From Actinomycetospora sp. TBRC 11914 (GTDB lineage: Bacteria; Actinomycetota; Actinomycetes; Mycobacteriales; Pseudonocardiaceae): DNA of 64,000 nucleotides. The position numbers and the translations under genes were made by a program. The notes under the pieces were generated by a model. That model was not told the origin of the DNA. It saw only the letters and a program-made list of their open reading frames with translations, and ran no database searches. How positions within the stretch are numbered: position 1 is the first letter of the stretch; every line of letters starts with the position of its first letter. Shown here in pieces: positions 52,756 to 61,217 of this stretch. Location of the stretch: the NCBI RefSeq assembly GCF_012933465.1, contig NZ_JABBND010000017.1:62001-126000 (forward strand), written 5' to 3'.

Positions 52756-54336
52756 GTGAACGAATCGCTCGGAGTGCTCCTCGCCGTCCTCGTCGGGTCA
52801 CTGGCGGTGACGGTGCTCGCGCGCAAGCTGCGGGTCTCGCCGCCCCTGGTCCTCGTGGTCGTCTTCCTCGGCGTCTCCTTCGTCCCCGGCATGCCCGAGG
52901 TGCGGCTCGACCCCGACCTCGTGCTCCCGCTCGTCCTCGCACCGCTGCTCTACTCGGCGGGCCTGCAGAGCTCGCCGCGCCGGCTGCGCGAGAACCTGCG
53001 CCCCATCGGCCTGCTCGCCGTCGGGCTGGTGCTCTTCACCGCGTTCGCGGTCGGGTTCACCGCCTCGTGGTTCCTGCCCGGGCTGCCGCTGGCGAGCGGG
53101 CTGGTGCTGGGCGCGATCGTGGCCCCGCCCGACGCCGTCGCCGCCGCCTCGATCGGCCGCCGCCTGGGCCTGCAGCGGCGGGTGATGGCGATCCTCGAGG
53201 GCGAGAGCCTGCTCAACGACGCCTCGGCGCTCACGCTGCTGCGGATCTTCCTCGCCGCCGCGGGAGTCGGGGCGGTGACGCCGAGCGTGTGGGTCGGGCT
53301 GGGGGAGTTCCTGCTCACCGCGGTCGGCGGGATCGCGGTGGGCGCCGCCATCGGCTGGCTCGTGCACCGGGTGCGGCTGCGGCTGAACGACGCGATCATG
53401 GAGAGCGCCCTCGGCCTGCTGATCCCCTTCGCGACCTACGTGCTCGCCGAGGACTTCACCGGCCCGGTCCACGCGTCGGGTGTCCTCGCCGTCGTCGTCG
53501 CGGGCCTCTACCTCGGGCACAAGTCGAGCGAGAGCACCTTCGCGTCGCGGCTGCAGGACCAGGCGGTGTGGGCCGGTCTCGACACCGTGCTCGAGGCGTT
53601 CGTGTTCGCGCTGATCGGGCTCCAGCTCGCCCCGGTGGTCAACGAACTGCGGGCCGGGCTCGGCACCGTGCTCCTGGCCGCGGTCGCCGTGCTGGTCGCG
53701 ACGGTGCTGGCCCGCATCGTCTGGGTGTTCCCGATGACCTACGCCTTCCGGCTCGTGCCCCGGATTCGGGCCCACGAGCCGCGGCGGCCGCCGTGGCGGG
53801 TGCCCGCGATCATCTCGTGGTCGGGCATGCGCGGCGTGGTCACGCTCGCCGCGGCGTTCGCGGTCCCCGACGACGTCCCCGGCCGCGACGTGATCATCTT
53901 CCTGGCCTTCGCGGTCACCGTCGGCACCCTGCTCCTGCACGGGCTGACGCTGCCGTGGCTCATCCGCCGGCTGCGGGTCTACGACACCGGCCAGCAGAGC
54001 GACGCGCTCGCCGAGGCCGCCGCCAAGCAGGCCGCCGCGGAGGCCGCGATCACCCGGCTCGACGAGGTCGCCGGGGACGGCACCCCCGACCACATCACCA
54101 CCCAGCTGCGCTCCTGGGCCGAGCAGCGGGCGAACGGCGCGTGGGAGCGGCTCGGCCGGCCGACCGAGGAGGTCGGGGAGGCGCCGACGGCGACCTTCTC
54201 CCGCCTGCGCCGGCAGATGCTCGCCGCGGAGCGGGAGACGTTCGTGCGGTTCCGCGACCAGGGCCGGCTCGAGGACGGGGTGTTCGTGGAGATGCTCCGC
54301 GAGATCGACCACGAGGAAGCGATGCTGGACCGGTAG
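52756..54336 (+). CDS. Na+/H+ antiporter, CPA1 family
   Basis: 526 residues from the GTG at 52756 (GGGGAGAGG upstream). About 12 membrane helices. The ion-site motifs VAPPDAVAAASIGRRLG and ILEGESLLNDASALTL are CPA1 (NhaP/NHE) signatures, and SGMRGVVTLAAAFAVP is the later conserved helix. A soluble ~120-residue tail (about 405-526) is helical and charged. It exchanges cytoplasmic Na+ or K+ for H+. The TAG stop abuts a vestige of the family A repeat. Confidence 0.92.
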   Translation: MNESLGVLLAVLVGSLAVTVLARKLRVSPPLVLVVVFLGVSFVPGMPEVRLDPDLVLPLVLAPLLYSAGLQSSPRRLRENLRPIGLLAVGLVLFTAFAVGFTASWFLPGLPLASGLVLGAIVAPPDAVAAASIGRRLGLQRRVMAILEGESLLNDASALTLLRIFLAAAGVGAVTPSVWVGLGEFLLTAVGGIAVGAAIGWLVHRVRLRLNDAIMESALGLLIPFATYVLAEDFTGPVHASGVLAVVVAGLYLGHKSSESTFASRLQDQAVWAGLDTVLEAFVFALIGLQLAPVVNELRAGLGTVLLAAVAVLVATVLARIVWVFPMTYAFRLVPRIRAHEPRRPPWRVPAIISWSGMRGVVTLAAAFAVPDDVPGRDVIIFLAFAVTVGTLLLHGLTLPWLIRRLRVYDTGQQSDALAEAAAKQAAAEAAITRLDEVAGDGTPDHITTQLRSWAEQRANGAWERLGRPTEEVGEAPTATFSRLRRQMLAAERETFVRFRDQGRLEDGVFVEMLREIDHEEAMLDR

Positions 54337-54364
54337 GTGCGCACCGCGCTCGCGCGTCAGCCAC
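54336..54364. repeat. Probable vestige of palindrome family A
   Basis: TAG-GGTG-type start with GGTGCGCACCGCGCTCG matches the left flank of copy A1 (GGTGCGCTCCGCGCTCG), but the stem is missing and GCCACCC follows. It lies at a convergent gene end like the full copies; a deletion remnant is inferred. Confidence 0.4.
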
Positions 54365-54629
54365 CCAGGATCCGGGCCTTCTGCTGCGCGAACTCCTGGT
54401 CGGTCAGCACGCCCTGGGCCTTGAGGTCGGCGAGGTCCTTGAGCTGGCTGATGACGTCGTCACCGGCCGGGGCGGGGGCCGGGGGCGCGTAGGCCTGTGG
54501 GGGGTAGGGCTCGGCCTGGGCCTGCGCGGCCCACCGGCCCTGCTGGCGGCGGCTCACGCGGTTGGACACGGCGGTGGCCGTGCCGGCGACGACGGCGGTG
54601 CGGGCGATCCCGCGGAGGAGGCCGGGCAT
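54357..54629 (-). CDS. SHOCT-domain small protein
   Basis: 90 residues. It has a basic N-terminus with a short hydrophobic stretch (GLLRGIARTAVVAGTATAVS), a Pro/Ala/Gln/Tyr linker, and the C-terminal SHOCT motif ISQLKDLADLKAQGVLTDQEF then AQQKARIL. SHOCT modules mediate oligomerisation in many contexts. It lies 36 bp after the DUF6325-like gene, probably in one transcript. Confidence 0.86.
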   Translation of the reverse strand: MPGLLRGIARTAVVAGTATAVSNRVSRRQQGRWAAQAQAEPYPPQAYAPPAPAPAGDDVISQLKDLADLKAQGVLTDQEFAQQKARILGG

Positions 54630-54665
54630 GGTCGAGTCCCTCGGTCGGTGGGGTGGGGGGAGACG

Positions 54666-55109
54666 TCAGGCCGGGGTCTCGACGGCCTCGGCGGCGGCGA
54701 CGAGGTCCTCGACGGACACCCGCCCGCCCGCGACGAGGCGGGCCCCGCCACGGCGCAGCGCGGTGGCGAGCGGGGCGGCCCAGAGGTTCTCGTAGACGAT
54801 GGCCACGCCGACGGCGCCGGGCTCGAGGACCGAGCCGACCGAGTCGGCGTCGTCGGGTCCGAGCAGGCCCGACGTCGCGCCCTCGAAGAGCCGAAGGTCG
54901 GGGACGCCGTCGCCGTCGACGTCGGCGATCTCGGCCACGGTGACCGTGCCGTCCTGGCCCCGGCGGACGACGATGAAGTCGAGGATGCGCACGATCCGGC
55001 GGTCGACGAGGTCGAGCAGCAGCGGGAGTCCCTCGCCGGTGCCGCCACCGGCGGGGAACTCGATGACCAGGAAGTCGACCGGGCCGACCTCGACGGTGTC
55101 CTCGTCCAT
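54666..55109 (-). CDS. DUF6325-like small protein
   Basis: 147 residues. VEVGPVDFLVIEFPAGGGTG, LLLDLVDRRIVRILDFIVVRR and a Gly/Ala/Val-rich middle (GAVGVAIVYENLWAAPLATAL) match the actinobacterial DUF1269/DUF6325 group, which is often next to SHOCT genes, as here. Function is unknown. Confidence 0.75.
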   Translation of the reverse strand: MDEDTVEVGPVDFLVIEFPAGGGTGEGLPLLLDLVDRRIVRILDFIVVRRGQDGTVTVAEIADVDGDGVPDLRLFEGATSGLLGPDDADSVGSVLEPGAVGVAIVYENLWAAPLATALRRGGARLVAGGRVSVEDLVAAAEAVETPA

Positions 55110-55203
55110 GGGTGTCCTCCTCGGTGCCGGCGCCGGTGTCCGCCGTGGTCCCGATGGTGGCCGGGCGCCGCGCGCCCGCCCACGACCGATCGGCCCGCCG
55201 CCG

Positions 55204-55219
55204 CGGGACCTTGGTCCGG
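55204..55219 (-). promoter_or_regulatory. GGGACC-type dyad upstream of DUF6325-like gene
   Basis: GGACC-TT-GGTCC (55206-55217) resembles DosR/DevR boxes (GGGAC...GTCCC), about 95 bp before the DUF6325-like start. The match is short; DosR control is only a possibility. Confidence 0.25.
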
Positions 55220-55250
55220 CGCTCCCCGGGCTCGTGAGCCCTGTCGGGGG

Positions 55251-55766
55251 CTACTCCCAGCGCCGGTGGATGCTCGAGCCCCGCCGCGAGACGTCGACCC
55301 CGTACACGTGCAGCGAGATCGCCGTGTCGTCGCCGGAGTTGGTCACCCGATGGATGTCACCGGGTGGGAGGAGGCCGGTGACGGTGCCCGGGCCGGCCAC
55401 CGCGGTGCCGTCGACGACGGGCCGCCCGCCCTCCAGGCGGTAGCGGGTCTCGTGCTCCTCGCCGGTGTGCACGCCGACCACGCACCACGACAGGTGGTCG
55501 TGGATCGCGGTGCTCTGTCCCGGCAGCCACACCATCGCCACGAGCGAGAAGGCACCGTCGGGCGCGACGTGCAGCAGGTGCGCGCGGTAGCCGGCCGGGT
55601 CACCGTGGCGCTGGTCGTCGGTCAGGAGATCCGGACATCGGACGTGGCGCTCCAGGGCGTCACAGACGGCGTCGACGCGGGGCCGGCCGTCGCGGGTGCG
55701 GCGCACGGCGGCGTCGAGGTCGTCGACGAGGGCGGTCAGGGGGCTGGTGGTCAGGATGGCGGTCAT
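55251..55766 (-). CDS. Cysteine dioxygenase-type cupin (thiol dioxygenase)
   Basis: 171 residues. LVAMVWLPGQSTAIHDHLSWCVVGVHTG contains the HxH iron ligands, and SLHVYGVD supplies the third His. GLLPPGDIHRVTN is the second cupin strand region. It matches CDO-type enzymes that oxidise cysteine or 3-mercaptopropionate to sulfinates with O2. It is 26 bp after the GNAT gene and so co-transcribed from the TGGGCA-type promoter at 56.4 kb (inferred). Confidence 0.87.
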   Translation of the reverse strand: MTAILTTSPLTALVDDLDAAVRRTRDGRPRVDAVCDALERHVRCPDLLTDDQRHGDPAGYRAHLLHVAPDGAFSLVAMVWLPGQSTAIHDHLSWCVVGVHTGEEHETRYRLEGGRPVVDGTAVAGPGTVTGLLPPGDIHRVTNSGDDTAISLHVYGVDVSRRGSSIHRRWE

Positions 55767-55792
55767 GGTCGGTCTCCGGTTCTCGGTGGGTG

Positions 55793-56341
55793 TCACGCGG
55801 CGGTGGTGGTCTCCGCGGCGCGGAGCGAGGCGGTCAGGGTGGTCTCGGGGCCGTTCGTGACGACGTCGACGACCGGCAGCACGGACGCGAGCAGCACCCG
55901 CATCCCGGTGTTCTCGGTCAGCACGTCGGCGACGAGGCGGTCGTAACCGGCGGCCCGTCCGCGCGTGGCGACGGCGAGCAGCAGCCGCCGCCCGACCCCG
56001 CGGCCCTGCCAGGCGTCGACCACCTCGACGGCGAGCTCGGCGTGGTGCGCGTCGAGGCCGACGAGCCGGGCGATGCCGATCGGGGTGCCGTCCGGCGCGA
56101 AGGCCGCGACCGCGAGGTGGGTGTGCCCGTCGACGGCGGCGAGCGCCCGGCGCACCCCCGGCGTCAGCCGGGGCGTCGCGCCGTGGAAGCGCAGGGCCCG
56201 GCTCCGCGGCGACAGCCCCGCGAAGACGGCGTCGAGCACGTCGAGCTCGCCGTCGCCGAGCTCGCGCACGGTGACGTCGGGCGGTCGGGGACGGCGGCGG
56301 CGCCGGGCCGTCGTCGGGAGCGGGATCACGGTGGCGGTCAT
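55793..56341 (-). CDS. GNAT-family N-acetyltransferase
   Basis: 182 residues from the ATG at 56341. TVRELGDGELDVLDAVFAGLS opens the GNAT fold. AELAVEVVDAWQGRGVGRRL is motif A with the acetyl-CoA QGRGVG loop, and DVLTENTGMRVLLAS follows. It resembles the stand-alone GNATs associated with acyl-CoA-synthetase regulation and stress operons. The acceptor is unknown. It precedes the thiol dioxygenase in the same operon. Confidence 0.87.
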   Translation of the reverse strand: MTATVIPLPTTARRRRRPRPPDVTVRELGDGELDVLDAVFAGLSPRSRALRFHGATPRLTPGVRRALAAVDGHTHLAVAAFAPDGTPIGIARLVGLDAHHAELAVEVVDAWQGRGVGRRLLLAVATRGRAAGYDRLVADVLTENTGMRVLLASVLPVVDVVTNGPETTLTASLRAAETTTAA

Positions 56342-56391
56342 GGCGGGTCCTCTCGTCGGGCTCCGGCCGGGCGGTCCGGCCGAGCACGACG

Positions 56392-56459
56392 AGCGTGGGC
56401 GCGGCGCACCCGCCGCCGCGTCGGTGGTCGTGGCCCATGTCGGGCGGCCACGTCGCCCA
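56392..56459 (-). promoter_or_regulatory. TGGGC-pair promoter, minus strand (GNAT/thiol dioxygenase)
   Basis: On the minus strand, TGGGCG and TGGGCC lie 22 bp apart (complements of GCCCA at 56455-56459 and 56433-56437), then CCGACG, then CACGCT at the -10-equivalent position (56392-56397). The layout matches the other four promoters; the second box is one base off TGGGCA. Confidence 0.5.
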
Positions 56460-56504
56460 TGCCGGCCGGGACGCGGCCGGGTCGGTAGGCAAGCGCCGTC
56501 GAGG

Positions 56505-56571
56505 TGGGCAACGGGGCCGGCGGGATGGGCACGCGTCGCCGATGCCCGGGGTCCGGCGGTCTTCCTAGCGT
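56505..56571 (+). promoter_or_regulatory. TGGGCA-pair promoter of the flavoprotein gene
   Basis: TGGGCA at 56505 and 56526 (21 bp apart), GCCGATGCCC over the presumed -35, and TAGCGT (56566-56571) as -10 within CCTAGC. The start codon is 33 bp further. The same layout occurs at 61.1 and 63.8 kb. Confidence 0.65.
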
Positions 56572-56604
56572 TCGGCGTCATCCACTCCCGGACCCACGAA
56601 GGGG

Positions 56605-57873
56605 ATGACGACGATGACCGAGGGAACGACGATCGTGATCGGCGCCGGCCAGGCCGGCCTCGCGATGAGCCGCTGCCTGACCGCCCGCGGGATGCACCAC
56701 GTGGTGCTCGAGAGGGGCCGGATCGGCCAGCGGTGGCGCCACGAACGGTGGGACTCCTTCACCCTGCTCAGCCCGAACTGGCAGACCCGGCTCCCCGGCC
56801 GGCGCTACACCGGCGCCGACCCGGACGGCTTCATGACCGGCACCGAGGTCGCCGACATGCTCGAGGGGTACGCCGCGGAGTCGGCGGCGCCGGTGTGCGA
56901 GGGCGTCACGGTCCGCTCCGTCGCGCGGATCGGGCGCACCTGGCGGATCCGCACCGACGCGGGGGACCTGTACGCCCCGTCGGTCGTCGTCGCGACCGGC
57001 GACCTCGACCGCCCGGCGATCCCCGCCCTCGCCGACTCCCTGCCCGTCGGGATCACCCAGCTGCACACCAGCGGGTACCGCAACCCGGAGCAGCCGGCGC
57101 CCGGTGCGGTCCTCGTCGTCGGCGCCGGGCCGTCGGGCCAGCAGATCGCCGACGAGCTCGCCCGGGCCGGGCGCACCGTGCACCTGGCCGTCGGCCGGCA
57201 CAAGGGCCTGCCGCGGCGCTACCGCGGGCAGGACACCTACTGGTGGATGGACCGCATGGGCACCCTGTCGCGCACCGTCGACTCCCTGCCCGACCCGACC
57301 GCCACCCGCACCCCGAACGCGGTGCTCACTGGCGGCACGCGCGACCTCGACCTGCACCGGCTCGTGGCCGACGGGGTCGAGCCGCACGGCCGCCTGGAGT
57401 CGGTGCACGGCGGCACGCTGACGTTCGACGACGGGCTCCCGGCGATGCTCGCCGAGGCCGACGACAACGTCGAGCGCTTCCGGACGAAGGTCGACCGCTG
57501 GATCGCCGCCCAGGGGCTCGACGTGCCGGAGGACGCGCCGTGGGTCCGCCGGTCCGCGCCCTGGGCCCAGGCGGCGTCGTCGACGCTCGACCTGCGGGCG
57601 GCCGGCATCACCACCGTCATCTGGGCCACCGGCTTCCGCCGCGACTTCTCGTGGATCCACGCGCCGGTCCTCGACGCGGCCGGGGAGCCGGTGCACCGGC
57701 GCGGTATCACCGACGCCCCGGGCCTGTACTTCCTTGGGCTGAAGTGGCAGTACCGGCGCTCGTCGAGCTTCCTCGACGGCGTGGGTACCGACGCCGAGTA
57801 CCTGGCGCGCCATCTCGTCCAGGAGCGGACGCAGGACCCCGACGGGCTCTCGGAGCTCGCGGTCGCGGCCTGA
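56605..57873 (+). CDS. Flavin-dependent monooxygenase/CzcO-like flavoprotein
   Basis: 422 residues. TIVIGAGQAGLAMSRCLTARG (FAD) and VLVVGAGPSGQQIADELARAG (NAD(P)H) are two intact Rossmann motifs. RIGQRWRHERWDSFTLLSPNW is typical of the CzcO/'K+ transport flavoprotein' group, and TTVIWATGF is the ATG-type motif. It oxidises an unknown soft nucleophile or small substrate. An ATG at 56614 has better spacing from AAGGGG. Its promoter belongs to the TGGGCA set, tying it to OsmC, thiol dioxygenase and LuxR genes. Confidence 0.87.
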   Translation: MTTMTEGTTIVIGAGQAGLAMSRCLTARGMHHVVLERGRIGQRWRHERWDSFTLLSPNWQTRLPGRRYTGADPDGFMTGTEVADMLEGYAAESAAPVCEGVTVRSVARIGRTWRIRTDAGDLYAPSVVVATGDLDRPAIPALADSLPVGITQLHTSGYRNPEQPAPGAVLVVGAGPSGQQIADELARAGRTVHLAVGRHKGLPRRYRGQDTYWWMDRMGTLSRTVDSLPDPTATRTPNAVLTGGTRDLDLHRLVADGVEPHGRLESVHGGTLTFDDGLPAMLAEADDNVERFRTKVDRWIAAQGLDVPEDAPWVRRSAPWAQAASSTLDLRAAGITTVIWATGFRRDFSWIHAPVLDAAGEPVHRRGITDAPGLYFLGLKWQYRRSSSFLDGVGTDAEYLARHLVQERTQDPDGLSELAVAA

Positions 57874-58096
57874 GCAGCTTCCGGACGCCGGGCGACGGTC
57901 ACCGTCGCCCGGCGTCGTCGTGCGTGCGGGCGGGGTGCCGTTTCGAGCGGAGGGCACCATCGCGCGGAAGAGCCGGCGGTGGGCGCCCAGGGCCCGGACC
58001 ACACGAGCGAGGGAGGCCGTCAGGCGCGGCCGCCGCCCGGTCGTCGTCGCTCCCGACGATGCTCACCGCTGCGCCGCCCCCGGTCGGGAACGGCGC

Positions 58097-58371
58097 ACCT
58101 GCGCGCGGCGCACACACGGCAGCGCTGGACCGGTGGTGGTCCGGCCGCATCTGTGTGCGGCGCACGCACGGCGGTCCTGGCCGGGTGGTGGTCTGGCCGC
58201 ACCTGCGCGCGGCGCACACCCGGCGGTCCCGGGCGGGCAGAGGTTCGGCCGTGCCTGCGCGTGGCACACACAGCGGTCCCGGGCCGGCCGCGTCCGGCCA
58301 CACCTGCGCGCGGCACACACGTCGGCTCCGGGCCGACAGCGTTTCGTCCGCGCCGACGCGCGCACTCACAC
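58097..58371. repeat. 52-bp-period array R3, left half (six forward cores)
   Basis: Cores like ACCTGCGCGCGGCGCACACA start at 58097, 58149, 58201, 58253, 58302 and 58352 (steps 52, 52, 52, 49, 50). The intervening ~31 bp are also related between units (GGCGGTCC..GG..G), so this is a degenerate tandem repeat. Confidence 0.82.
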
Positions 58372-58478
58372 CGGCCCCGTCGGAGGGCACCTCGGCCGTT
58401 CCGCTCTCCATCGCCGCGCGGTCGAGCGCGGACTCGTCGCCCCGCTGTGGCCGGCGATCCGGCCCGGCGCAGCTCCGC

Positions 58479-58655
58479 GTGTGTGCGCCACGCGCAGGTC
58501 TCCGCACGGGCCACCAGCGCCGCTGGCCGACTGTGTGCGCCGCGCGTAGGTCTCTGCACGGGCGATCGGCGTCGCTGCTCGAGTGTGTGTGCCACGCGTA
58601 GGTCCCCGCGCGAGCGACCGGCGCCGCTGTCCGACGGTGTGCGCCACGCGCAGGT
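58479..58655. repeat. 52-bp-period array R3, right half (four reversed cores)
   Basis: Cores like TGTGTGCGCCACGCGCAGGT end at 58499, 58551, 58603 and 58655, exact 52-bp steps, in reverse complement to the left half. Confidence 0.82.
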
Positions 58656-58770
58656 CCAGCCGCCGGTCCCTCCAGCGAGCGACCCTTCGCTCGACACGCC
58701 ACGCGGGGAACGGGCACGACGAACACCCGCCCCGGCGGCGGCCGGAGCGGGTGTTGCGGTGCGACGAAGG

Positions 58771-59166
58771 TCAGGCGGACGAGTGCTCCTGGAGACGCAG
58801 CAGCGCGAGCGCGGTGGTGATGCGCCGGCCGAGCCGGCCGTGGTCCCGTGGTCCCGGAGCACCGTCATCCGGCCCTGGACCACCCGGGTCGGCGCGGTCG
58901 TGCAGGTCGAGCAGGATCGCGAGGTGCTCCCGCAGCGGCTCGTCGAGCGGCTCGAGGGCCAGGGCCCCGAGGACCTCGCCGGCCGGCGCGGCCGGGTCGA
59001 GGCCGACCGCGCGCCAGTGCAGGCCGCGGGCGACGTCGAGCGCCTCGTCCTGGGAGAAGCCGCGCCAGAGGAACGCGGCGGTGGCGTAGCGCTGGATGCG
59101 GTCGGTCTCGTCGGCGGCGAGGCTGCCGAGACGGACGTCCAGTTCGGGATCGACGATGGTGATCAC
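58771..59166 (-). CDS. Hypothetical protein in FAD-monooxygenase operon
   Basis: 131 residues, not assigned to a family. The N-terminus ITIVDPELDVRLGSLAADET is followed by helical stretches (YATAAFLWRGFSQDEALDVARGL). It is acidic, with no membrane segment. The GTG at 59166 is 4 nt after the FAD monooxygenase stop, so the two are co-transcribed. A role with that enzyme is plausible but unproven. Confidence 0.65.
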   Translation of the reverse strand: MITIVDPELDVRLGSLAADETDRIQRYATAAFLWRGFSQDEALDVARGLHWRAVGLDPAAPAGEVLGALALEPLDEPLREHLAILLDLHDRADPGGPGPDDGAPGPRDHGRLGRRITTALALLRLQEHSSA

Positions 59167-59170
59167 GGCG

Positions 59171-60340
59171 TCACGCCGCCAGCTCGACGGGCCGGTCGAG
59201 AGCGCGCAGGGCCTCGACCTCGGGCTGCATCGACCGGCTCAGGGCCGGCAGCAGGTCGCGGAGCTCGGTGAGGTCCCACGCGTACGACGCGAGCCGCTCG
59301 GTGATCGCCTCGAGCTCGGCCGAGAGCCGGTCCCGGGTCTCCTGGTAGCCGCGCAGGGCGTCGCGCTGGGCCGCACCCGGTGACGGCGCGGCCAGGACCG
59401 CCCGCGCGAGCAGCTCGGCGTCGCGCAGCGCGTCGGTGATGCCGTGGGCGGTCAGCGGGTCCTTGAAGTAGCCGGCGTCGCCGACGAGCGCCCACCCCGG
59501 TCCCGCGGCCGTCCGCCGGTGGCCCGGCACGCCACGGAAGCCGCGCACCGGACCCTCCATCCGTCCGCCGGCCATCTCCCCGGCGAGCGCGGGGGCGGCC
59601 TCGGCCAACAGGTCCCGGTAGCCGGTGTCGAGCTGTCCGCGCAGCGTGTCGAAGCGGTCGGACGGGGCCCCGGCCCACACGCACGCGCGGCCGTCGTTGG
59701 TCGGGACGACGCCGGCGGTGACGCCGGGACCGTAGAACCAGCGGTAGCGGTCGAGCCCGAACCCGGACCAGTAAGCGAGCAGCAGCGCGCCGGAGGCGTG
59801 GCCGCGGTGCTCGTACCCGGCGTCGACGGCCTCGGCGATCGTCGAGCGCCGCCCGTCGGCGCCGATCGTGATCGGGGCGAGCGCGGTGCCGGTCGTGCCG
59901 GTCCCGCGCTCGGCGTACTCGACGCCGCGCACCCGGCCCGAGGCGTCGCGCACGACGTCGGTGACGCGGGTGGCGCACCGGACGTCGGCGCCGCGGGCCT
60001 GGGCCGCGTCGAGCAGGACCGGGTCGAGGACCGTGCGGCGGGGCGCGCGGAGCGGGGTGCTGCCCGGCCGCGCGGCCACGGTGACGGTGTCCTCGCCGTA
60101 GTGGAACTCGGTGGCGCGGATCGCCGGGGTCCCGGCCGCGACGATCTCCTCGAGGAGACCCCACCGGTCGAGCTGGACGACGGCGCCCCGCATCAGGGCG
60201 TGGGTGGAGAGGGTGTCCGTGCCGCGGCGGCCGGACTCGAGCAGCAGGACGTCGAGGCCGGCCTCGGCGAGCAGCAGGGCGGTGGCGGCGCCGGCACATC
60301 GGCCGCCGACCACGACCGCGTCGTGATGGGTCGTACTCAT
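59171..60340 (-). CDS. FAD-dependent monooxygenase (geranylgeranyl reductase/PHBH-like fold)
   Basis: 389 residues from the ATG at 60340. DAVVVGGRCAGAATALLLAEAG is a GxGxxG variant (GGRCAG) common in this subgroup. APITIGADGRRSTIAEAV is the DG motif, and WALVGDAGYFKDPLTAHGITDAL is the GD motif. Such proteins act on lipid or phenolic substrates. It follows the OsmC gene by 69 bp on the same strand, so transcription from the OsmC promoter is likely. Confidence 0.87.
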   Translation of the reverse strand: MSTTHHDAVVVGGRCAGAATALLLAEAGLDVLLLESGRRGTDTLSTHALMRGAVVQLDRWGLLEEIVAAGTPAIRATEFHYGEDTVTVAARPGSTPLRAPRRTVLDPVLLDAAQARGADVRCATRVTDVVRDASGRVRGVEYAERGTGTTGTALAPITIGADGRRSTIAEAVDAGYEHRGHASGALLLAYWSGFGLDRYRWFYGPGVTAGVVPTNDGRACVWAGAPSDRFDTLRGQLDTGYRDLLAEAAPALAGEMAGGRMEGPVRGFRGVPGHRRTAAGPGWALVGDAGYFKDPLTAHGITDALRDAELLARAVLAAPSPGAAQRDALRGYQETRDRLSAELEAITERLASYAWDLTELRDLLPALSRSMQPEVEALRALDRPVELAA

Positions 60341-60409
60341 CGTCGATCGGGTCCTTCCCGTGGGGCCGGGGCACCGGCCGGGCTCGCGGCCCGGCCGGTG
60401 CCGCAGGGG

Positions 60410-60982
60410 TCAGTCGGTGACGACGTCCACCGAGACGGGGACACCGCGGGTGACGCTGTCGAAGACCACCGAGCGGTCCACCCCGCGCTGCACGACCTCG
60501 CGCAGCTTCTCCTCGGGGGCCTCGCCGGTGATGCGGATCGTCATGCCGATCTGCTCGAACCCGTTGCGGACCTCCCGCGAGAGGCCCATCGCGCCCTGGA
60601 CGTCGAGGTCGCCCTCGAGCGTCGAGGACACCGAGGTCAGCGGGACCTTGCGGGCGGACGCCGCGTAGACCAGCGACGTCGTCACGCAGGCCGCGAGCGC
60701 GTGGAGCAGGAACTCGGCGGGGTTCGGGCCGTCGTCCTCGCCGATGAGGATCGCGGGCTCGCCGGCGTCGAGGGTGAACGGCACGTCGCGGGAGGTGTCC
60801 TCGCCGCCCGCGGCGTAGAAGTCCTTGATCGTGCTGCGGTTGTGCGAGCCCCGGATCCACTCGTTGGTCGCCCGGAAGCGGAACCGGGCGAGGTCGGGCT
60901 GGGCCTTCAGCGCGTCGAGCGTGGCGAACAGGGTCGTGGTGTCCACGCCGTTGCGGACGGTGTGGGTGACGGTCTCGGTCAT
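60410..60982 (-). CDS. OsmC-family protein with a single Cys
   Basis: 190 residues from the ATG at 60982. NEWIRGSHNRSTIKDFYAAG, ILIGEDDGPNPAEFLLHALAACVTTSL and RSVVFDSVTRGVPVSV are OsmC/Ohr-like motifs. The first redox Cys (AACVTT) is present. The second position is Ser in VVFDSVT, so classical two-Cys peroxidase chemistry is not expected. It may work with a low-molecular-weight thiol such as mycothiol or have another role. A TGGGCA-type promoter drives it. Confidence 0.86.
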   Translation of the reverse strand: MTETVTHTVRNGVDTTTLFATLDALKAQPDLARFRFRATNEWIRGSHNRSTIKDFYAAGGEDTSRDVPFTLDAGEPAILIGEDDGPNPAEFLLHALAACVTTSLVYAASARKVPLTSVSSTLEGDLDVQGAMGLSREVRNGFEQIGMTIRITGEAPEEKLREVVQRGVDRSVVFDSVTRGVPVSVDVVTD

Positions 60983-61020
60983 GGTGTCTCCTCGGTCGTG
61001 TCGGTCTGGCGACGACCGAG

Positions 61021-61088
61021 ACACTCCCGGCGGGGGGTGGTCCCCGACATCGGCAAGCCCTGCCCAACCCGGGCCGCGCCACTGCCCA
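61021..61088 (-). promoter_or_regulatory. TGGGCA-pair promoter, minus strand (osmC operon)
   Basis: TGCCCA at 61083-61088 and 61061-61066 are minus-strand TGGGCA boxes 22 bp apart. Next come GCCGATGTC and GAGTGT at the -10 position (complement of 61021-61026). The OsmC start is ~40 bp beyond. Confidence 0.6.
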
Positions 61089-61120
61089 GGTCGACCCCGC
61101 CGGGCACCGTCACCAGGAGA

Positions 61121-61186
61121 TGGGCAGCCCCACCGGTGATGTGGGCACCGGCATCGGTGTCCCGCCGGCTCGCGCGTTCCTAGCCT
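61121..61186 (+). promoter_or_regulatory. TGGGCA-pair promoter of the LuxR gene
   Basis: TGGGCA at 61121 and 61142 (21 bp apart), GCATCGGTGTCCC downstream, and TAGCCT (61181-61186) as -10 within CCTAGC. The ATG is 32 bp on. This would make the LuxR gene autoregulated. Confidence 0.65.
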
Positions 61187-61217
61187 CGTCCCCGCAGGTC
61201 GGAGGAGGGGATGCACC

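Larger units (their letters stand above)
57874..58770. other. 897-bp spacer with large opposed 52-bp arrays
   Basis: It contains array R3: six forward cores (58097-58371) and four reversed cores (58479-58655) around a ~105-bp centre without recognisable features. Every frame crossing it is a repeat artefact (VCA.RA and CVRHAQV strings). 57874-58090 and 58656-58770 show no gene. Confidence 0.72.

Noticed and set aside
58097-58655. CRISPR-like geometry (20-bp core plus ~31-bp spacer, regular period)
   Set aside because: Cores vary between units, the spacers resemble each other, orientation flips mid-array, and there are no cas genes. It is a degenerate tandem repeat.
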